DNA of 64,000 bases from a bacterium (GCA_021796435.1 JAJYXM010000016.1:874625-938624), one strand, 5' to 3'. Positions 41,463 through 49,032 are shown, counted from the stretch's first letter. A program made the numbers and translations. Notes: a model not told the origin generated them from the sequence alone.

Positions 41463-42077
41463 TTATTCCCCTAGCACCATCGACAAAATAGTCTTGATGT
41501 CGCCCTCAAAATCTTTGGTGCGTTCTTCGTATTTGAGTCGGTTGCGTTCCGCTTCGGTTTTGATGTGAGCGCTGAATGCAGCGACGAACGCCGCTAGCTG
41601 CGAAATCACCTCTGGATTAGCGTCTTTCATCCAGTTATCAGAGCTTGTGTTCTTCGCGATGCCTTCGGCGACATCCGCAACATCTCGAGATCCGACGAAG
41701 ACAGCACGGATGCGTCGTGGTCCAAACTCCGCAATCAGCCTATCGACATATTCAGGGATGAGATGCACTCCTTCGATGACAAGCGGTTCGTCGATCGCAA
41801 TCGCCTTGCGGATCACCTCATCCAACTCCGGCCATAAAGATGCCGCTTCGATGAGTTGAAGACGGGTCAGTTCGTCCGACGTCAAAGTGTTCTCCGAGGC
41901 GGTGCCGGAAAATCCTGGGAACGGGTATTTTTCCTTCCTTTCGCTTTCTGTCAGCTCTTTTACAGACTCACTCCAAAGGTCGTCGGTGGATATAAGATCA
42001 GCACCGGTCTCTTGCGCCAATCTGCGTGCGATGATGCTTTTACCGACACGTGGTGCGCCGCCGATGAGATAAACCAT
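41463..42077 (-). CDS. P-loop kinase-like protein
   Basis: A 204-residue P-loop NTPase with Walker A GGAPRVGKS (residues 6-14), a following LISTDDLWSE typical of small-molecule kinases, and LVIEGVHLIPEYVD (strand 3, with the acidic residue). AVFVGSRDVADVAEGIAKNT and a basic helical end follow. It resembles 2-phosphoglycerate kinase-like or nucleoside kinase-like proteins, but the substrate cannot be read from the sequence. It is a single-gene unit on this strand. Confidence 0.7.
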   Translation of the reverse strand: MVYLIGGAPRVGKSIIARRLAQETGADLISTDDLWSESVKELTESERKEKYPFPGFSGTASENTLTSDELTRLQLIEAASLWPELDEVIRKAIAIDEPLVIEGVHLIPEYVDRLIAEFGPRRIRAVFVGSRDVADVAEGIAKNTSSDNWMKDANPEVISQLAAFVAAFSAHIKTEAERNRLKYEERTKDFEGDIKTILSMVLGE

Positions 42078-42167
42078 AATGAGAGGCTAACACAAAATCC
42101 GTCTTGCGACGACTTTTGTTCATCCCAACGATTGACTTTTCTGGCTTATTTCGCTTAATATTGCAGC

Positions 42168-42758
42168 ATGAAATTCATCTGTATTGAGCGTCAGATCCCT
42201 GCACAAGAAGTCGTCCAGATGATCCGTAACGTAAGATTGACCAATCATCCGGACATACAGCCTTATAAGAACGCCGACATCAATATTGTTTCGGCGGCTT
42301 TATTCGAACCCTCGGCTTTTTATGTACTCAAAAGCCGTCTAGCGTTCGCTAGAGACGTACGCGACAAGCTCATCGTCTCCACTGGTATCGACATATTCAA
42401 AATGCAGGGAGGTGCAGAGATCTCTATTGACGGAGGTCCTGTATATCAGTTGGTCCCACCGATCGTCGAAGCTACACCAGAAGGAGACAAGATTCTGCTC
42501 GACGGGATACACCGTGCAGCAGTAGCCCGTGAGCTGAGGATACCGCTGACGGTCATCGAGATAAGCAATGTAGATCCAGAATGGCCCGCCTATTCGAAAG
42601 CCAACCCGAACGGATGGTCAGACCTTCACGAATGCGACACGGTGCCAGCAGTAAAGAAGATCTATAGGGATATACCTGAACGTCAGCTGAACTATCGGGA
42701 TCTTTACCGCGACCTCCCTGGCACGACCGGGATAAGAGAAGTGGGAGCAAAAGAATAG
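42168..42758 (+). CDS. ParB/sulfiredoxin-fold domain protein
   Basis: A 196-residue protein with the ParB-like DGxHR motif in ILLDGIHRAAVARELRIPLTVIEI (~118-140), the CTP/ATP-binding element of the ParB/Srx superfamily. No helix-turn-helix domain follows, so it is not a chromosome-partition ParB. Stand-alone ParB-fold proteins include kinases and nucleases; the role here is unknown. A plain leader with no clear SD precedes it. Confidence 0.6.
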   Translation: MKFICIERQIPAQEVVQMIRNVRLTNHPDIQPYKNADINIVSAALFEPSAFYVLKSRLAFARDVRDKLIVSTGIDIFKMQGGAEISIDGGPVYQLVPPIVEATPEGDKILLDGIHRAAVARELRIPLTVIEISNVDPEWPAYSKANPNGWSDLHECDTVPAVKKIYRDIPERQLNYRDLYRDLPGTTGIREVGAKE

Positions 42759-42803
42759 GTTTCACACCGCCCTTGGTTCGACACTACACATTCCCTGTAA
42801 CAG

Positions 42804-42835
42804 AAATACCGACGGAACAAATCCCGTCGGTATTT
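42804..42835 (-). repeat. Second copy of the tRNA-Trp terminator hairpin
   Basis: AAATACCGACGG/CCGTCGGTATTT, identical to the hairpin after tRNA-Trp at 43690-43721. It is also followed by the same CCATGGCAGGGGCT that forms the 3' end of tRNA-Trp. The shared block is about 48 bp and flanks an ~880-bp segment holding the DHFR-like gene. Confidence 0.85.
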
Positions 42836-42837
42836 CC

Positions 42838-42890
42838 ATGGCAGGGGCTCGTGGAAGACGTTCGGACGCTGGTAATGGTGGAGATGTCAG
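42838..42890 (-). pseudogene. Decayed tRNA-Trp 3' fragment
   Basis: ATGGCAGGGGCT matches the encoded CCA end and acceptor of tRNA-Trp exactly. Downstream similarity fades (CGTGGAAGACGTTCGGACGCTGGTAATGGTGGAG aligns loosely with the T-arm and anticodon-stem part). No complete cloverleaf can form. Confidence 0.5.
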
Positions 42891-42909
42891 GTGCATTTTC
42901 CATCGGCCT

Positions 42910-43461
42910 TCATGCAGCGTAACTCAAAAGGACGTTTCCGTTACCGAATTTTTTTGTTTCGATAAGTGTTAGTTTTTTGGTTTTTTCTACGGTTGAGAAA
43001 ACTGTTCTCCCTTTCCCTAGAATCACCGGATTGACAATGAATCGGAACTCGTCGATCACGCCAAGAGGGAAGAGTTGTTCGATTATTTTCCCACTCCCAA
43101 AAATCGCAATGTCTTTGCCGGGCATCTCTTTCATTTTTTGGATATCGTCGGCATTGATCTCATTCAGAATTGTCGAATTGTTCCAGAGCTTTTTTTCTTG
43201 ACCCTTTGAAAAATAAACTTTCTTCAGTGCGTTCATCCTGCTTGCGACACGCGGATCGTCCCTCAGCGCCGCCTCTGTGGGCCAGTAACTCGCCATGAGT
43301 TCATAGGTCACACGGCCGAACAACAGAGTGTCGATGGTGTCGAGAAACGCCGCCGCCATCTCGTTGAATTCCGCGTCGACATTGTGCCAGTCGATTTCGC
43401 CGTTGGGGCCGCAAAAAAATCCATCAACGGAAAGCATTTCTTGAACAATAATTTTTTTCAT
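42910..43461 (-). CDS. Dihydrofolate reductase-like (RibD C-terminal) protein
   Basis: A 183-residue protein of the RibD_C/YwjB/YyaP family. It starts KKIIVQEMLSVDGFFCGPNG, with TLLFGRVTYELMASYWP (NADPH-site strand and helix), VYFSKGQEK, IAIFGSGKIIEQLFPLGVIDEFRF and GKGRTVFSTVEK. Such proteins are predicted NADPH-dependent reductases with unknown substrates; they are too divergent to call FolA. It lies between two copies of the tRNA-Trp terminator and 3' end, so it looks like cargo of an insertion at that tRNA. Confidence 0.85.
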   Translation of the reverse strand: MKKIIVQEMLSVDGFFCGPNGEIDWHNVDAEFNEMAAAFLDTIDTLLFGRVTYELMASYWPTEAALRDDPRVASRMNALKKVYFSKGQEKKLWNNSTILNEINADDIQKMKEMPGKDIAIFGSGKIIEQLFPLGVIDEFRFIVNPVILGKGRTVFSTVEKTKKLTLIETKKFGNGNVLLSYAA

Positions 43462-43550
43462 ATTCTCAGTATAACATTCTTTGAGAAGTTCTACTCCTTC
43501 TTGGCCCCCTACGAAAAAAAGCCACGTGGTTACGCGACAATTTACGTGAC

Positions 43551-43673
43551 AGGGGCTGTAGGAACGTCACTCGCTTCGCTCTTGGGAACCCCTCGGTTCC
43601 CAGTTCGCTGCGCTCACTCCCTCCGCCACGGGAACCTACCGGTTCCCATCGCCCTCCCCGTTCGATTCCTACA
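43551..43673. repeat. tRNA-Trp-associated palindromic element
   Basis: The left end, AGGGGCTGTAGGAA (43551-43564), copies the 3' part of tRNA-Trp. The right end, TTCGATTCCTACA (43661-43673), is its T-arm in inverted orientation; TGTAGGAA and TTCCTACA pair. Inside lie CACTCGCTTCGCTC and two hairpins, GGGAACC-CCTC-GGTTCCC (43584-43601) and GGGAACC-TACC-GGTTCCC (43630-43647). The same plan is found at the tRNA-Tyr locus with different but paired bases. No gene is supported in 43462-43724. Confidence 0.7.
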
Positions 43674-43689
43674 CATCTCGCCGTAATAG

Positions 43690-43721
43690 AAATACCGACG
43701 GAACAAATCCCGTCGGTATTT
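43690..43721 (-). terminator. Terminator of tRNA-Trp
   Basis: A 12-bp stem, AAATACCGACGG/CCGTCGGTATTT, with the loop AACAAATC, ends three bases from the encoded CCA of tRNA-Trp on the minus strand. Confidence 0.8.
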
Positions 43722-43724
43722 CCA

Positions 43725-43798
43725 TGGCAGGGGCTGTAGGAATCGAACCTACGTCGCTGGTTTTGGAGACCAGCGTCCTACCATTGAACGAAGCCCCC
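43725..43798 (-). tRNA. tRNA-Trp (anticodon CCA)
   Basis: It folds as a complete cloverleaf of 74 nt including the encoded CCA. The acceptor is GGGGGCT/AGCCCCT (one G-T pair), the anticodon stem CTGGT/ACCAG with loop CTCCAAA (anticodon CCA), and the T-arm GTAGG TTCGATT CCTAC. The discriminator base is G. It is followed by its terminator at 43690-43721. Upstream, only three bases separate it from the end of a GIY-YIG gene, which implies processing from a common transcript or an unseen promoter inside that gene. Confidence 0.95.
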
Positions 43799-43801
43799 TT
43801 G

Positions 43802-44053
43802 CTACGATCTTTCACCCAACCTTTTCAGCAAACCTACATATGAAGAACCGAACTGCTTAAGCTTACTTTCACGCTGTCTGGCCATAGCCTCCTCGGCATA
43901 TGCCTCATAGTAGATCAGCTCGATGGGTCGTCGATTCTTGGTAGAATCCACTGACCCATCTTGATGCTCTATTATCCTTTTCTGAATATCACCAGTAAAT
44001 CCAATGTAATAACCATTATCTACATGCGACCTGAGGACATATGTGAACCACAT
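43802..44053 (-). CDS. Small GIY-YIG nuclease domain protein
   Basis: An 83-residue single-domain GIY-YIG protein of the YhbQ/UvrC-like group. The motif is split as TYVLRS (GIY part) and GYYIGFTGD (YIG part), with RIIEHQDGS and ELIYYEAYAEEAMARQRESKLK following. The basic-residue helix and the Glu needed for metal binding (YYEAYAE) are present. Small members are predicted endonucleases with poorly known targets. The gene starts eight bases after a fragment of tRNA-Trp (CCAGCTACC TAATTTGT ATG on the minus strand) and ends three bases before an intact tRNA-Trp. This suggests that it homes to, or travels with, that tRNA. Confidence 0.85.
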   Translation of the reverse strand: MWFTYVLRSHVDNGYYIGFTGDIQKRIIEHQDGSVDSTKNRRPIELIYYEAYAEEAMARQRESKLKQFGSSYVGLLKRLGERS

Positions 44054-44065
44054 ACAAATTAGGTA

Positions 44066-44151
44066 GCTGGTTTTGGACCCCGCCGCTCGCGAGCAGCGGG
44101 ACTACCATTGCTTGCCCCGCCTTTCGCGAAAGGCGGCGGAACGAAGCCCCC
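44066..44151 (-). pseudogene. Broken tRNA-Trp 5' part carrying two GC palindromes
   Basis: The minus strand reads GGGGGCTTCGTT, then a perfect 20-nt palindrome centred on TCGCGA (44117-44136), CAATGGTAG, then a 22-nt near-perfect palindrome with the same centre (44079-44100), and TCCAAAACCAGC. The tRNA segments match intact tRNA-Trp; the palindromes sit in the D-arm and in place of GACGCTGGTC. The 3' half is missing. It cannot fold as a tRNA. Confidence 0.8.
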
Positions 44152-44285
44152 TTGCTATTTGTCCGCAGAGATTATCACCAATCCCTATGCCAATCAAGTA
44201 GTCAGGCCAGTATGCCGATGCCCTACCCTTGCAGAAACAGGCTTTTTGTGTAAAGTATTAATGTCCTTTCACTGCGAGGTTCGTG

Positions 44286-45011
44286 ATGTGCAAAGTCAGA
44301 CAGCTCGTCATCGCCGCCGGGGGTGTGGGTTCGCGCATGAGCCCAGAGCTGAATCCCCTGCGCAGCAAAGCCCTGATGACTTTCCGCGGGGAACCCCTCA
44401 TCCACTACGTCATCAGTTGGGCCAAGGAGGCTGGCTTCGACCAGTTCTTCGTCAGCGTCAATGAGCACAATCTGGGTGCTATAGCGAGAGTAGTCGACCG
44501 GCTCCGCATCAACGCCGAACTACGACAGACGGCCCACTGCTTCGCCGCAGTGCCGTCCCTGTTCAAAGACTTGTTGGACGACCGCTTTGCCGTGACGTGC
44601 GGCCATTGTCCGGTGCCGTCCAGCCACTGGATCAGGCTGCTCAAGGCTGCGCAGGTACACGAATGCGTGAATACCGCCTACAGCAACCCCGCCAACCCGA
44701 CGACGAACTTGCGGCGGATCCTGCTCAAGAGGCGCGGCCTGCAGGAATACTACAGCTCGGCTGATCTGGCGTTCGATGTCGTGCCGGATGACCACACCTA
44801 CACCCGGAATCCCTACGTCGTCACCAAGACCATCATCGACGAAGTGGAACGGGACAGCTTCAGACGGACAGCGGGGTATTTCATCTACGAGCACTGGCGA
44901 CGGGGCGGATCGATGAGCTCGATACCCGCCTGCATGCCGGTCGAGTTCGATCACGACTCCGAATGGGAGCGCACCCTGCGCTTCCTGAGCGAGCAACGCG
45001 CGGCAGCATGA
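44286..45011 (+). CDS. Nucleotidyltransferase-like protein (sugar-1-phosphate type)
   Basis: A 241-residue protein with a GT-A-type nucleotidyltransferase start. QLVIAAGGVGSRMSPELNPLRSKALMTFRGEPLIHYVISWAKEAGF matches the G-x-G-x-R-x...P-K-ALM pattern of sugar-nucleotide pyrophosphorylases. The later VTCGHCPVP replaces the usual D-x-x metal segment, so activity is uncertain. It is about 50 residues shorter than RmlA/GlmU-type enzymes at the C-terminus. I start at the ATG preceded by GAGG. Its GC-rich codons resemble the 36.6 kb gene. A terminator follows. Confidence 0.72.
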   Translation: MCKVRQLVIAAGGVGSRMSPELNPLRSKALMTFRGEPLIHYVISWAKEAGFDQFFVSVNEHNLGAIARVVDRLRINAELRQTAHCFAAVPSLFKDLLDDRFAVTCGHCPVPSSHWIRLLKAAQVHECVNTAYSNPANPTTNLRRILLKRRGLQEYYSSADLAFDVVPDDHTYTRNPYVVTKTIIDEVERDSFRRTAGYFIYEHWRRGGSMSSIPACMPVEFDHDSEWERTLRFLSEQRAAA

Positions 45012-45027
45012 CCATCTTCCTACCAAT

Positions 45028-45056
45028 ACCCAGCCTCTCGGCTGGGTTAAGCATTT
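45028..45056 (+). terminator. Terminator of the nucleotidyltransferase-like gene
   Basis: ACCCAGCC and GGCTGGGT (45028-45035 and 45040-45047) with the loop TCTC, followed by a T-rich tail (TAAGCATTTATTTT). Confidence 0.78.
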
Positions 45057-45069
45057 ATTTTCCAGAGGT

Positions 45070-45930
45070 TCATCGTACGCCGCGAAGGAAATTGGCGTCA
45101 GATATCGCCTTTTGCGGATCTGATCCTAGATGATAGGGCATGCTCCATAACGCCTCCAGACTGGCGCAAAAAACGATATCTCCTTCCGGAACGGAGTCGT
45201 TATATCCCTCGAGCAGCCACGCGAATGTCGTCTGTCGATCCAGGACCCGATATGGCCTCGCGAATTCGAATGCAGCCGGTCCGATGAAGAGGTCACCATA
45301 ATCGATGATACCCGTGATCCTGCCGTCCTTCACCAATACGTTCCACGGGACGATATCACCATGCAACAGCCGCGTGTCATCGAATTTATTTGCGAGCAAG
45401 CCCTGACGGAGATATGCCAAAAGCAAATCACACTCCTGTTCGTTTAAAGTCCCCTGCTTACGAACTACAGCCGTATTCTTTTCCAGCCAATCCTTTGCCC
45501 AAGCCAAAAAAGAAGGGAAAGCCGCACGACCACCCTGCTCCACCAGCCCTCCGCCAGCCATATGAATAGAATGCATCTTCCGTGTCAGCGAACCAAGTTC
45601 GTTGAATATGGCACGTTTCGTCCGACCGTCCAACACCGCATCGCTCAAACGTTCGCCTTCGATATATTCCTGGATGATGATCCGGTCGTCGCTGTAGAAC
45701 GGTCTGGGCATCGGGACCATCCCATGGAGATGCTCATACGCAAAAAGCTCTCGAGTGATCTTTACGGACCATTGAGGGATCTTGACGACGTACATGCCGT
45801 GCTCACCGCGGACGATCTTCACCACCGAGTGGGCGCCGCGCTCTTCGCCGGTGAAATCGATCCTGCGCTCATCCAAGTTGGCGGCAAAAACATCACGCAA
45901 TGTCTTGTCCGAAATATCTAGTTGTGACAT
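45070..45930 (-). CDS. Aminoglycoside phosphotransferase (APH)-like kinase
   Basis: A 286-residue protein with the APH/choline-kinase fold. HSVVKIVRGEHGMYVVKIPQ is the nucleotide-binding lobe with its Lys, and IIIQEYIEGERLSDAV the hinge. LLHGDIVPWNVLVKDGRI supplies the catalytic loop (HGDxxPxN), and GIIDYGDLFIGPAAFE the DxD-type metal site. Families with this fold phosphorylate aminoglycosides, choline, homoserine or sugars; drug resistance should not be assumed. It is a single gene, convergent with the gene before it. Confidence 0.85.
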   Translation of the reverse strand: MSQLDISDKTLRDVFAANLDERRIDFTGEERGAHSVVKIVRGEHGMYVVKIPQWSVKITRELFAYEHLHGMVPMPRPFYSDDRIIIQEYIEGERLSDAVLDGRTKRAIFNELGSLTRKMHSIHMAGGGLVEQGGRAAFPSFLAWAKDWLEKNTAVVRKQGTLNEQECDLLLAYLRQGLLANKFDDTRLLHGDIVPWNVLVKDGRITGIIDYGDLFIGPAAFEFARPYRVLDRQTTFAWLLEGYNDSVPEGDIVFCASLEALWSMPYHLGSDPQKAISDANFLRGVR

Positions 45931-46021
45931 GGAGAATACAGTATAACCCGCCCTGCTTTTTCACAAGGTGGAAGTCATAAGTTGCCGTGGGGTTCTTTTT
46001 TTGCAGAATAACCTTTAAACT

Positions 46022-46645
46022 ATGAAAATGTTCGGACTGACAAAAGAGGAATCATCATTACTCAAGAAGCTGGATACTCCACCCAAGATCCAGGCATACC
46101 TCGACTCCTTCACCATAAACCACGAAGAGGAGGGTGATACTTGCCTTTCACCCCGACGCGTAATGCGCGAAAGAAGAGCGCATTGCATCGAAGGTGCGAT
46201 GCTGGCGGCCCTGGCTTTCCGTATCCACGGTCAGCCGCCTTTGGTGTTGGATCTGACGAGTGATCCGCGGGATTTCGACCATGTCATCGCCTTATTCAAA
46301 CGATATGGTTGTTGGGGCGCGGTATCCAAGTCGAATCATGCCGTGCTGCGCTATCGTGAACCCATCTACCGTACACTGCGTGAGCTGGTACTGTCGTATT
46401 TCCATGAATACTTCAACGACGATGGTTATAAGACCCTGCGTAGCTATTCCTGTCCGGTGAACTTGGCGCAGTTCGATAAACAAGGATGGATCACCAGTGA
46501 AGAGGATGTGTGGTTCGTAGAGCGCCGTCTGTATGACGTGAAACATTACCCACTGCTCAACAAACGCCAAATCGCGACATTGCAGAAAGCCCATCCGATG
46601 GAAATGAAAGCCGGAGCGTTAGTCGAATGGAAGTCGCCGAAATGA
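46022..46645 (+). CDS. Transglutaminase-like conserved protein
   Basis: A 207-residue protein. RRAHCIEGAMLAALAFRIHG, LVLDLTSDPRDFDHVIALFK and AVSKSNHAVLRYREPIYRTLRELVLSYFHEY form a Cys-His-Asp-like pattern of the transglutaminase-like superfamily. The family is widespread in bacteria and lacks an assigned function. It has no signal peptide or membrane helix. No operon partner is apparent; the DHH-like gene 52 bp downstream has its own promoter. Confidence 0.65.
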   Translation: MKMFGLTKEESSLLKKLDTPPKIQAYLDSFTINHEEEGDTCLSPRRVMRERRAHCIEGAMLAALAFRIHGQPPLVLDLTSDPRDFDHVIALFKRYGCWGAVSKSNHAVLRYREPIYRTLRELVLSYFHEYFNDDGYKTLRSYSCPVNLAQFDKQGWITSEEDVWFVERRLYDVKHYPLLNKRQIATLQKAHPMEMKAGALVEWKSPK

Positions 46646-46683
46646 CCCTCGTAAGCCAGCTGGCCTAAAGCCAGGCACCTGCG

Positions 46684-46689
46684 TATAAT
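46684..46689 (+). promoter_or_regulatory. -10 box of the DHH-like gene
   Basis: A perfect TATAAT lies eight bases before the ATG at 46698, implying a nearly leaderless message and deciding that start over the TTG at 46689. Confidence 0.55.
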
Positions 46690-46697
46690 TGCCGGAT

Positions 46698-48107
46698 ATG
46701 GCTTACGAACAAGAGAATAACGACTTAAAAAATAACGGCCCCGTACAAGAAAAAGAACCTGTTTGGAGAGTAATCTTCGATCCGGATCGGGACGCGCCGA
46801 CGCTCGGAAAAGGACAAAGCGCAGAGAACCTGCCGCCTAACGTGCTGGCTTTGGACACAGGTACTCCCCTGCCTCCTCCCGAGGACTTACGGGATCCCGA
46901 AAACCAAACGCAGGTAGATGCAGTCTATCGTGAAACGATCGGTCGCGGCATAATCGACCATCACTCCATCGACCACACGGTCAACATCCCTTCCGAACAG
47001 CGCCGTTGCACGACCGCGATGCTGGCGGATTTCCCGGCGGACGTCCTGGTGATGATGGCGGAACGAGGGATCGATCGAGTGACCTCGCATCATGATAGCG
47101 ACCTGGATTCGACGTGCTCCACTTATCTCGCCAAGTCATTGCTGCAATATGGCCGCTTGCCACAGATAGCCTCCAGACTGTCAGAATTCGTGAACAAAGT
47201 CGACTATGGCCGTTTCAGGGAAAACGACCCGGATAAATTCCTGCACAGCCTGCAAGGCGCCTTTTCGGCCATCAAGCACACTCACACCAACCAGAGGGAC
47301 TTTGAGATGAAGAAGATCTGGACGGACGTAAATTCCACGACGCAAGAAAAGATCAAACTGTCCGATCTTTGCCGCGACAAGTACCAAGGCCTGATCCTCA
47401 GGGATATGTTCGACCTTTTGAATTCTGCGGAAGAACAGCTGGAAAAAGGCGCAGAGGTGGATTTCGAGGATTTCGCCTTCGAGGACCTGCCCGTCAGCCA
47501 AGAGATCCGCGATGCGCTCATTTCCGGAGGTCCTGAAGTCAAAGAGGATTTCGTGCGCTTCGAACGCGTTTTCGAGAAAGCCGAAACTACCACGATCAAA
47601 GTACAAGGCAAAGACGGAAAATCGCATGAGGTACAGCTTTTCATAGTCGATTCGTCGAGCGAACCGGATATCAGTCCTCTTGGCGTAGCGAGCATCGCCT
47701 ATCAACGCGTACCTGCGGAATCCATAATAGCCGTGTGGGCAGGCTCTAGCCGCAGAAAGGGTGGCGACAACTATGACATCGGCATGAAACCGGAGAGCAC
47801 CGAGATCTTCACCCTTAAATTCCTGGAAGCTGCCTTGAACGACGCAGAGGAAGAGAAGCGGCAACCTATACTCGCTGATCTGGAACGGAAAAACGCGGAC
47901 GGGACGATCACCGAGGAAGAAAAGAAGACCCTAACGGCCTGGAGAACGCCACGTGAAGGTTTCGAATATCTAGGTCATGGCGATCCGACGGTATGCGTCG
48001 CCGGAGGAAGCCTTGTCGCTGCCTCGAATACGTCCCTTTTGGGCTTTGAGGATTTCAGGCTGGCTTTATTGAAGGCGAAAAGCCTTGCGGAAAAGCCTAG
48101 ATCTTAG
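46698..48107 (+). CDS. DHH-like phosphoesterase-fold protein
   Basis: A 469-residue soluble protein. Motifs typical of DHH-type phosphoesterases are recognisable: GIIDHHSIDHT (the DHH tetrad area) and VTSHHDSDLDSTCSTYLAKSLL (H-x-D-x-D). In usual DHH proteins the H.D.D motif comes first, so the order here is reversed or the domain is divergent. The C-terminal half (YQRVPAESIIAVWAGSSRRKGGDNYDIGMKP) recalls a DHHA1-like GGG-containing substrate part. Nuclease or nucleotide phosphoesterase activity is possible but unproven. Confidence 0.55.
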   Translation: MAYEQENNDLKNNGPVQEKEPVWRVIFDPDRDAPTLGKGQSAENLPPNVLALDTGTPLPPPEDLRDPENQTQVDAVYRETIGRGIIDHHSIDHTVNIPSEQRRCTTAMLADFPADVLVMMAERGIDRVTSHHDSDLDSTCSTYLAKSLLQYGRLPQIASRLSEFVNKVDYGRFRENDPDKFLHSLQGAFSAIKHTHTNQRDFEMKKIWTDVNSTTQEKIKLSDLCRDKYQGLILRDMFDLLNSAEEQLEKGAEVDFEDFAFEDLPVSQEIRDALISGGPEVKEDFVRFERVFEKAETTTIKVQGKDGKSHEVQLFIVDSSSEPDISPLGVASIAYQRVPAESIIAVWAGSSRRKGGDNYDIGMKPESTEIFTLKFLEAALNDAEEEKRQPILADLERKNADGTITEEEKKTLTAWRTPREGFEYLGHGDPTVCVAGGSLVAASNTSLLGFEDFRLALLKAKSLAEKPRS

Positions 48108-48648
48108 AGACCTTTTTGAGCAATTCATTCTGCAGACCGACAAGCGGCGACTTGATCTTCTTTTTTATGAGTCCGAAGATCGCCTGTTCATAAGCCAACT
48201 TATGTTCCCTATCGCCGTTGAACATGCGCCAGACGTCCGGTGATGCTTTGGAGGCTTCAAGCAGGCTGCGCAGGTTGCTTACATGATCGGCACACTTGAT
48301 GAGTAACGCCTCTTTTGAGGCTTTTGACAACGAAACCAGGAATGCGTCCTTGCGTTTTTGCCAGTCTTTGATCGATTTTGGCTCGCTGACCTCCATCACC
48401 AGACGCGCGACTTTCGGATTAGTCGCCAGGACCAGGTTCTTCTCGGTCACGGAGCTATCCTCGACGACATCATGCAGGATCCCTGCAGCTATCACATGTT
48501 CCGGCGCACCGACGGATTGCAGAAGATAACCGACTTGTACCGGGTGTGCGATGTACGGGATTACCTCCAGAGGATGCTTACGTTTTTGGCCCAGATGCCA
48601 GACGGCCGCGAGCTCCAAAGAGCGCATGACGAGATCGGGTAATTTCAT
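48097..48648 (-). CDS. HD-domain hydrolase, RelA/SpoT-type
   Basis: A 183-residue protein with an HD set like SpoT's hydrolase: PYIAHPVQVGYLLQ, AAGILHDVVEDSSV and LLIKCADHVSNLRSLL. No synthetase domain follows. I start at the ATG that overlaps the upstream stop as ATGA; two in-frame ATGs further upstream lie within the upstream gene. The first helix LELAAVWHLGQKRK is typical of the family. The substrate is unknown; ppGpp or another nucleotide is likely by analogy. Its 3' end overlaps the convergent DHH-like gene by 11 bp. Confidence 0.78.
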   Translation of the reverse strand: MKLPDLVMRSLELAAVWHLGQKRKHPLEVIPYIAHPVQVGYLLQSVGAPEHVIAAGILHDVVEDSSVTEKNLVLATNPKVARLVMEVSEPKSIKDWQKRKDAFLVSLSKASKEALLIKCADHVSNLRSLLEASKASPDVWRMFNGDREHKLAYEQAIFGLIKKKIKSPLVGLQNELLKKVSKI

Positions 48649-48974
48649 GTTCTTGTTTTTTGGTTTAAGTGATTTTTCCATAATCCATTCCTGAAGATGT
48701 AATAGACGGCCCAATATCCGCTACTTACGCCCATCCAGGCAGCCAAGAGAATACTGCCAATAGCGATCACCAAAGCATGGCCCGATTCAGCGATGGCCCC
48801 TGCATACAACCAGCGCAAGAGCCAAAAGACCAGTTCATAACCCACGATCCACAGTGCCATGGAGACCAAATAAAAGATGACGACAACCCTACGGTCCGTC
48901 GGCAAAAGATCTTTAGGCAATGGTTTACAGGTCGGCTTCTGGATCAGCGGGGGTGGCTTGGGAAAACCTGGCAT
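48645..48974 (-). CDS. Small two-helix membrane protein, unknown
   Basis: A 109-residue protein with a proline-rich N-terminus (MPGFPKPPPLIQKPTCKPLP), two hydrophobic helices (about 30-52 and 66-90) and a basic tail. It overlaps the HD gene start by four bases (ATGA), which suggests translational coupling. No family is recognised. Confidence 0.6.
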   Translation of the reverse strand: MPGFPKPPPLIQKPTCKPLPKDLLPTDRRVVVIFYLVSMALWIVGYELVFWLLRWLYAGAIAESGHALVIAIGSILLAAWMGVSSGYWAVYYIFRNGLWKNHLNQKTRT

Positions 48975-49005
48975 GCGGTAAGTTTAGACGAAAAACACCG
49001 ACAAC

Positions 49006-49027
49006 ACAAAAACGGCCTAGCGGCCGT
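49006..49027 (-). terminator. Terminator of rpmG
   Basis: ACGGCC-TAGC-GGCCGT (49012-49027); the minus strand continues TTTTTGTG. It ends six bases after the rpmG stop. Confidence 0.75.
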
Positions 49028-49032
49028 CTTCG

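Larger units (their letters stand above)
43725..44151 (-). mobile_element. Putative GIY-YIG/tRNA-Trp insertion cassette
   Basis: A broken tRNA-Trp 5' part (44066-44151) leads directly into a GIY-YIG nuclease gene, which leads directly into a complete tRNA-Trp. The flanks share AACGAAGCCCCCTTGCTA (43786-43803 region and 44140-44157), so the nuclease gene is enclosed by tRNA-Trp copies. It looks like an insertion that split an old tRNA-Trp after the anticodon stem and supplied a new full copy. Mobility is inference. Confidence 0.45.

Noticed and set aside
43462-43724. Group I intron interrupting tRNA-Trp
   Set aside because: The length is too small for a group I core and no P3-P9 elements are seen; the intact tRNA-Trp has no intron.
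45070-45930. Aminoglycoside resistance gene
   Set aside because: The APH fold is shared by many kinases; nothing ties this protein to an antibiotic.
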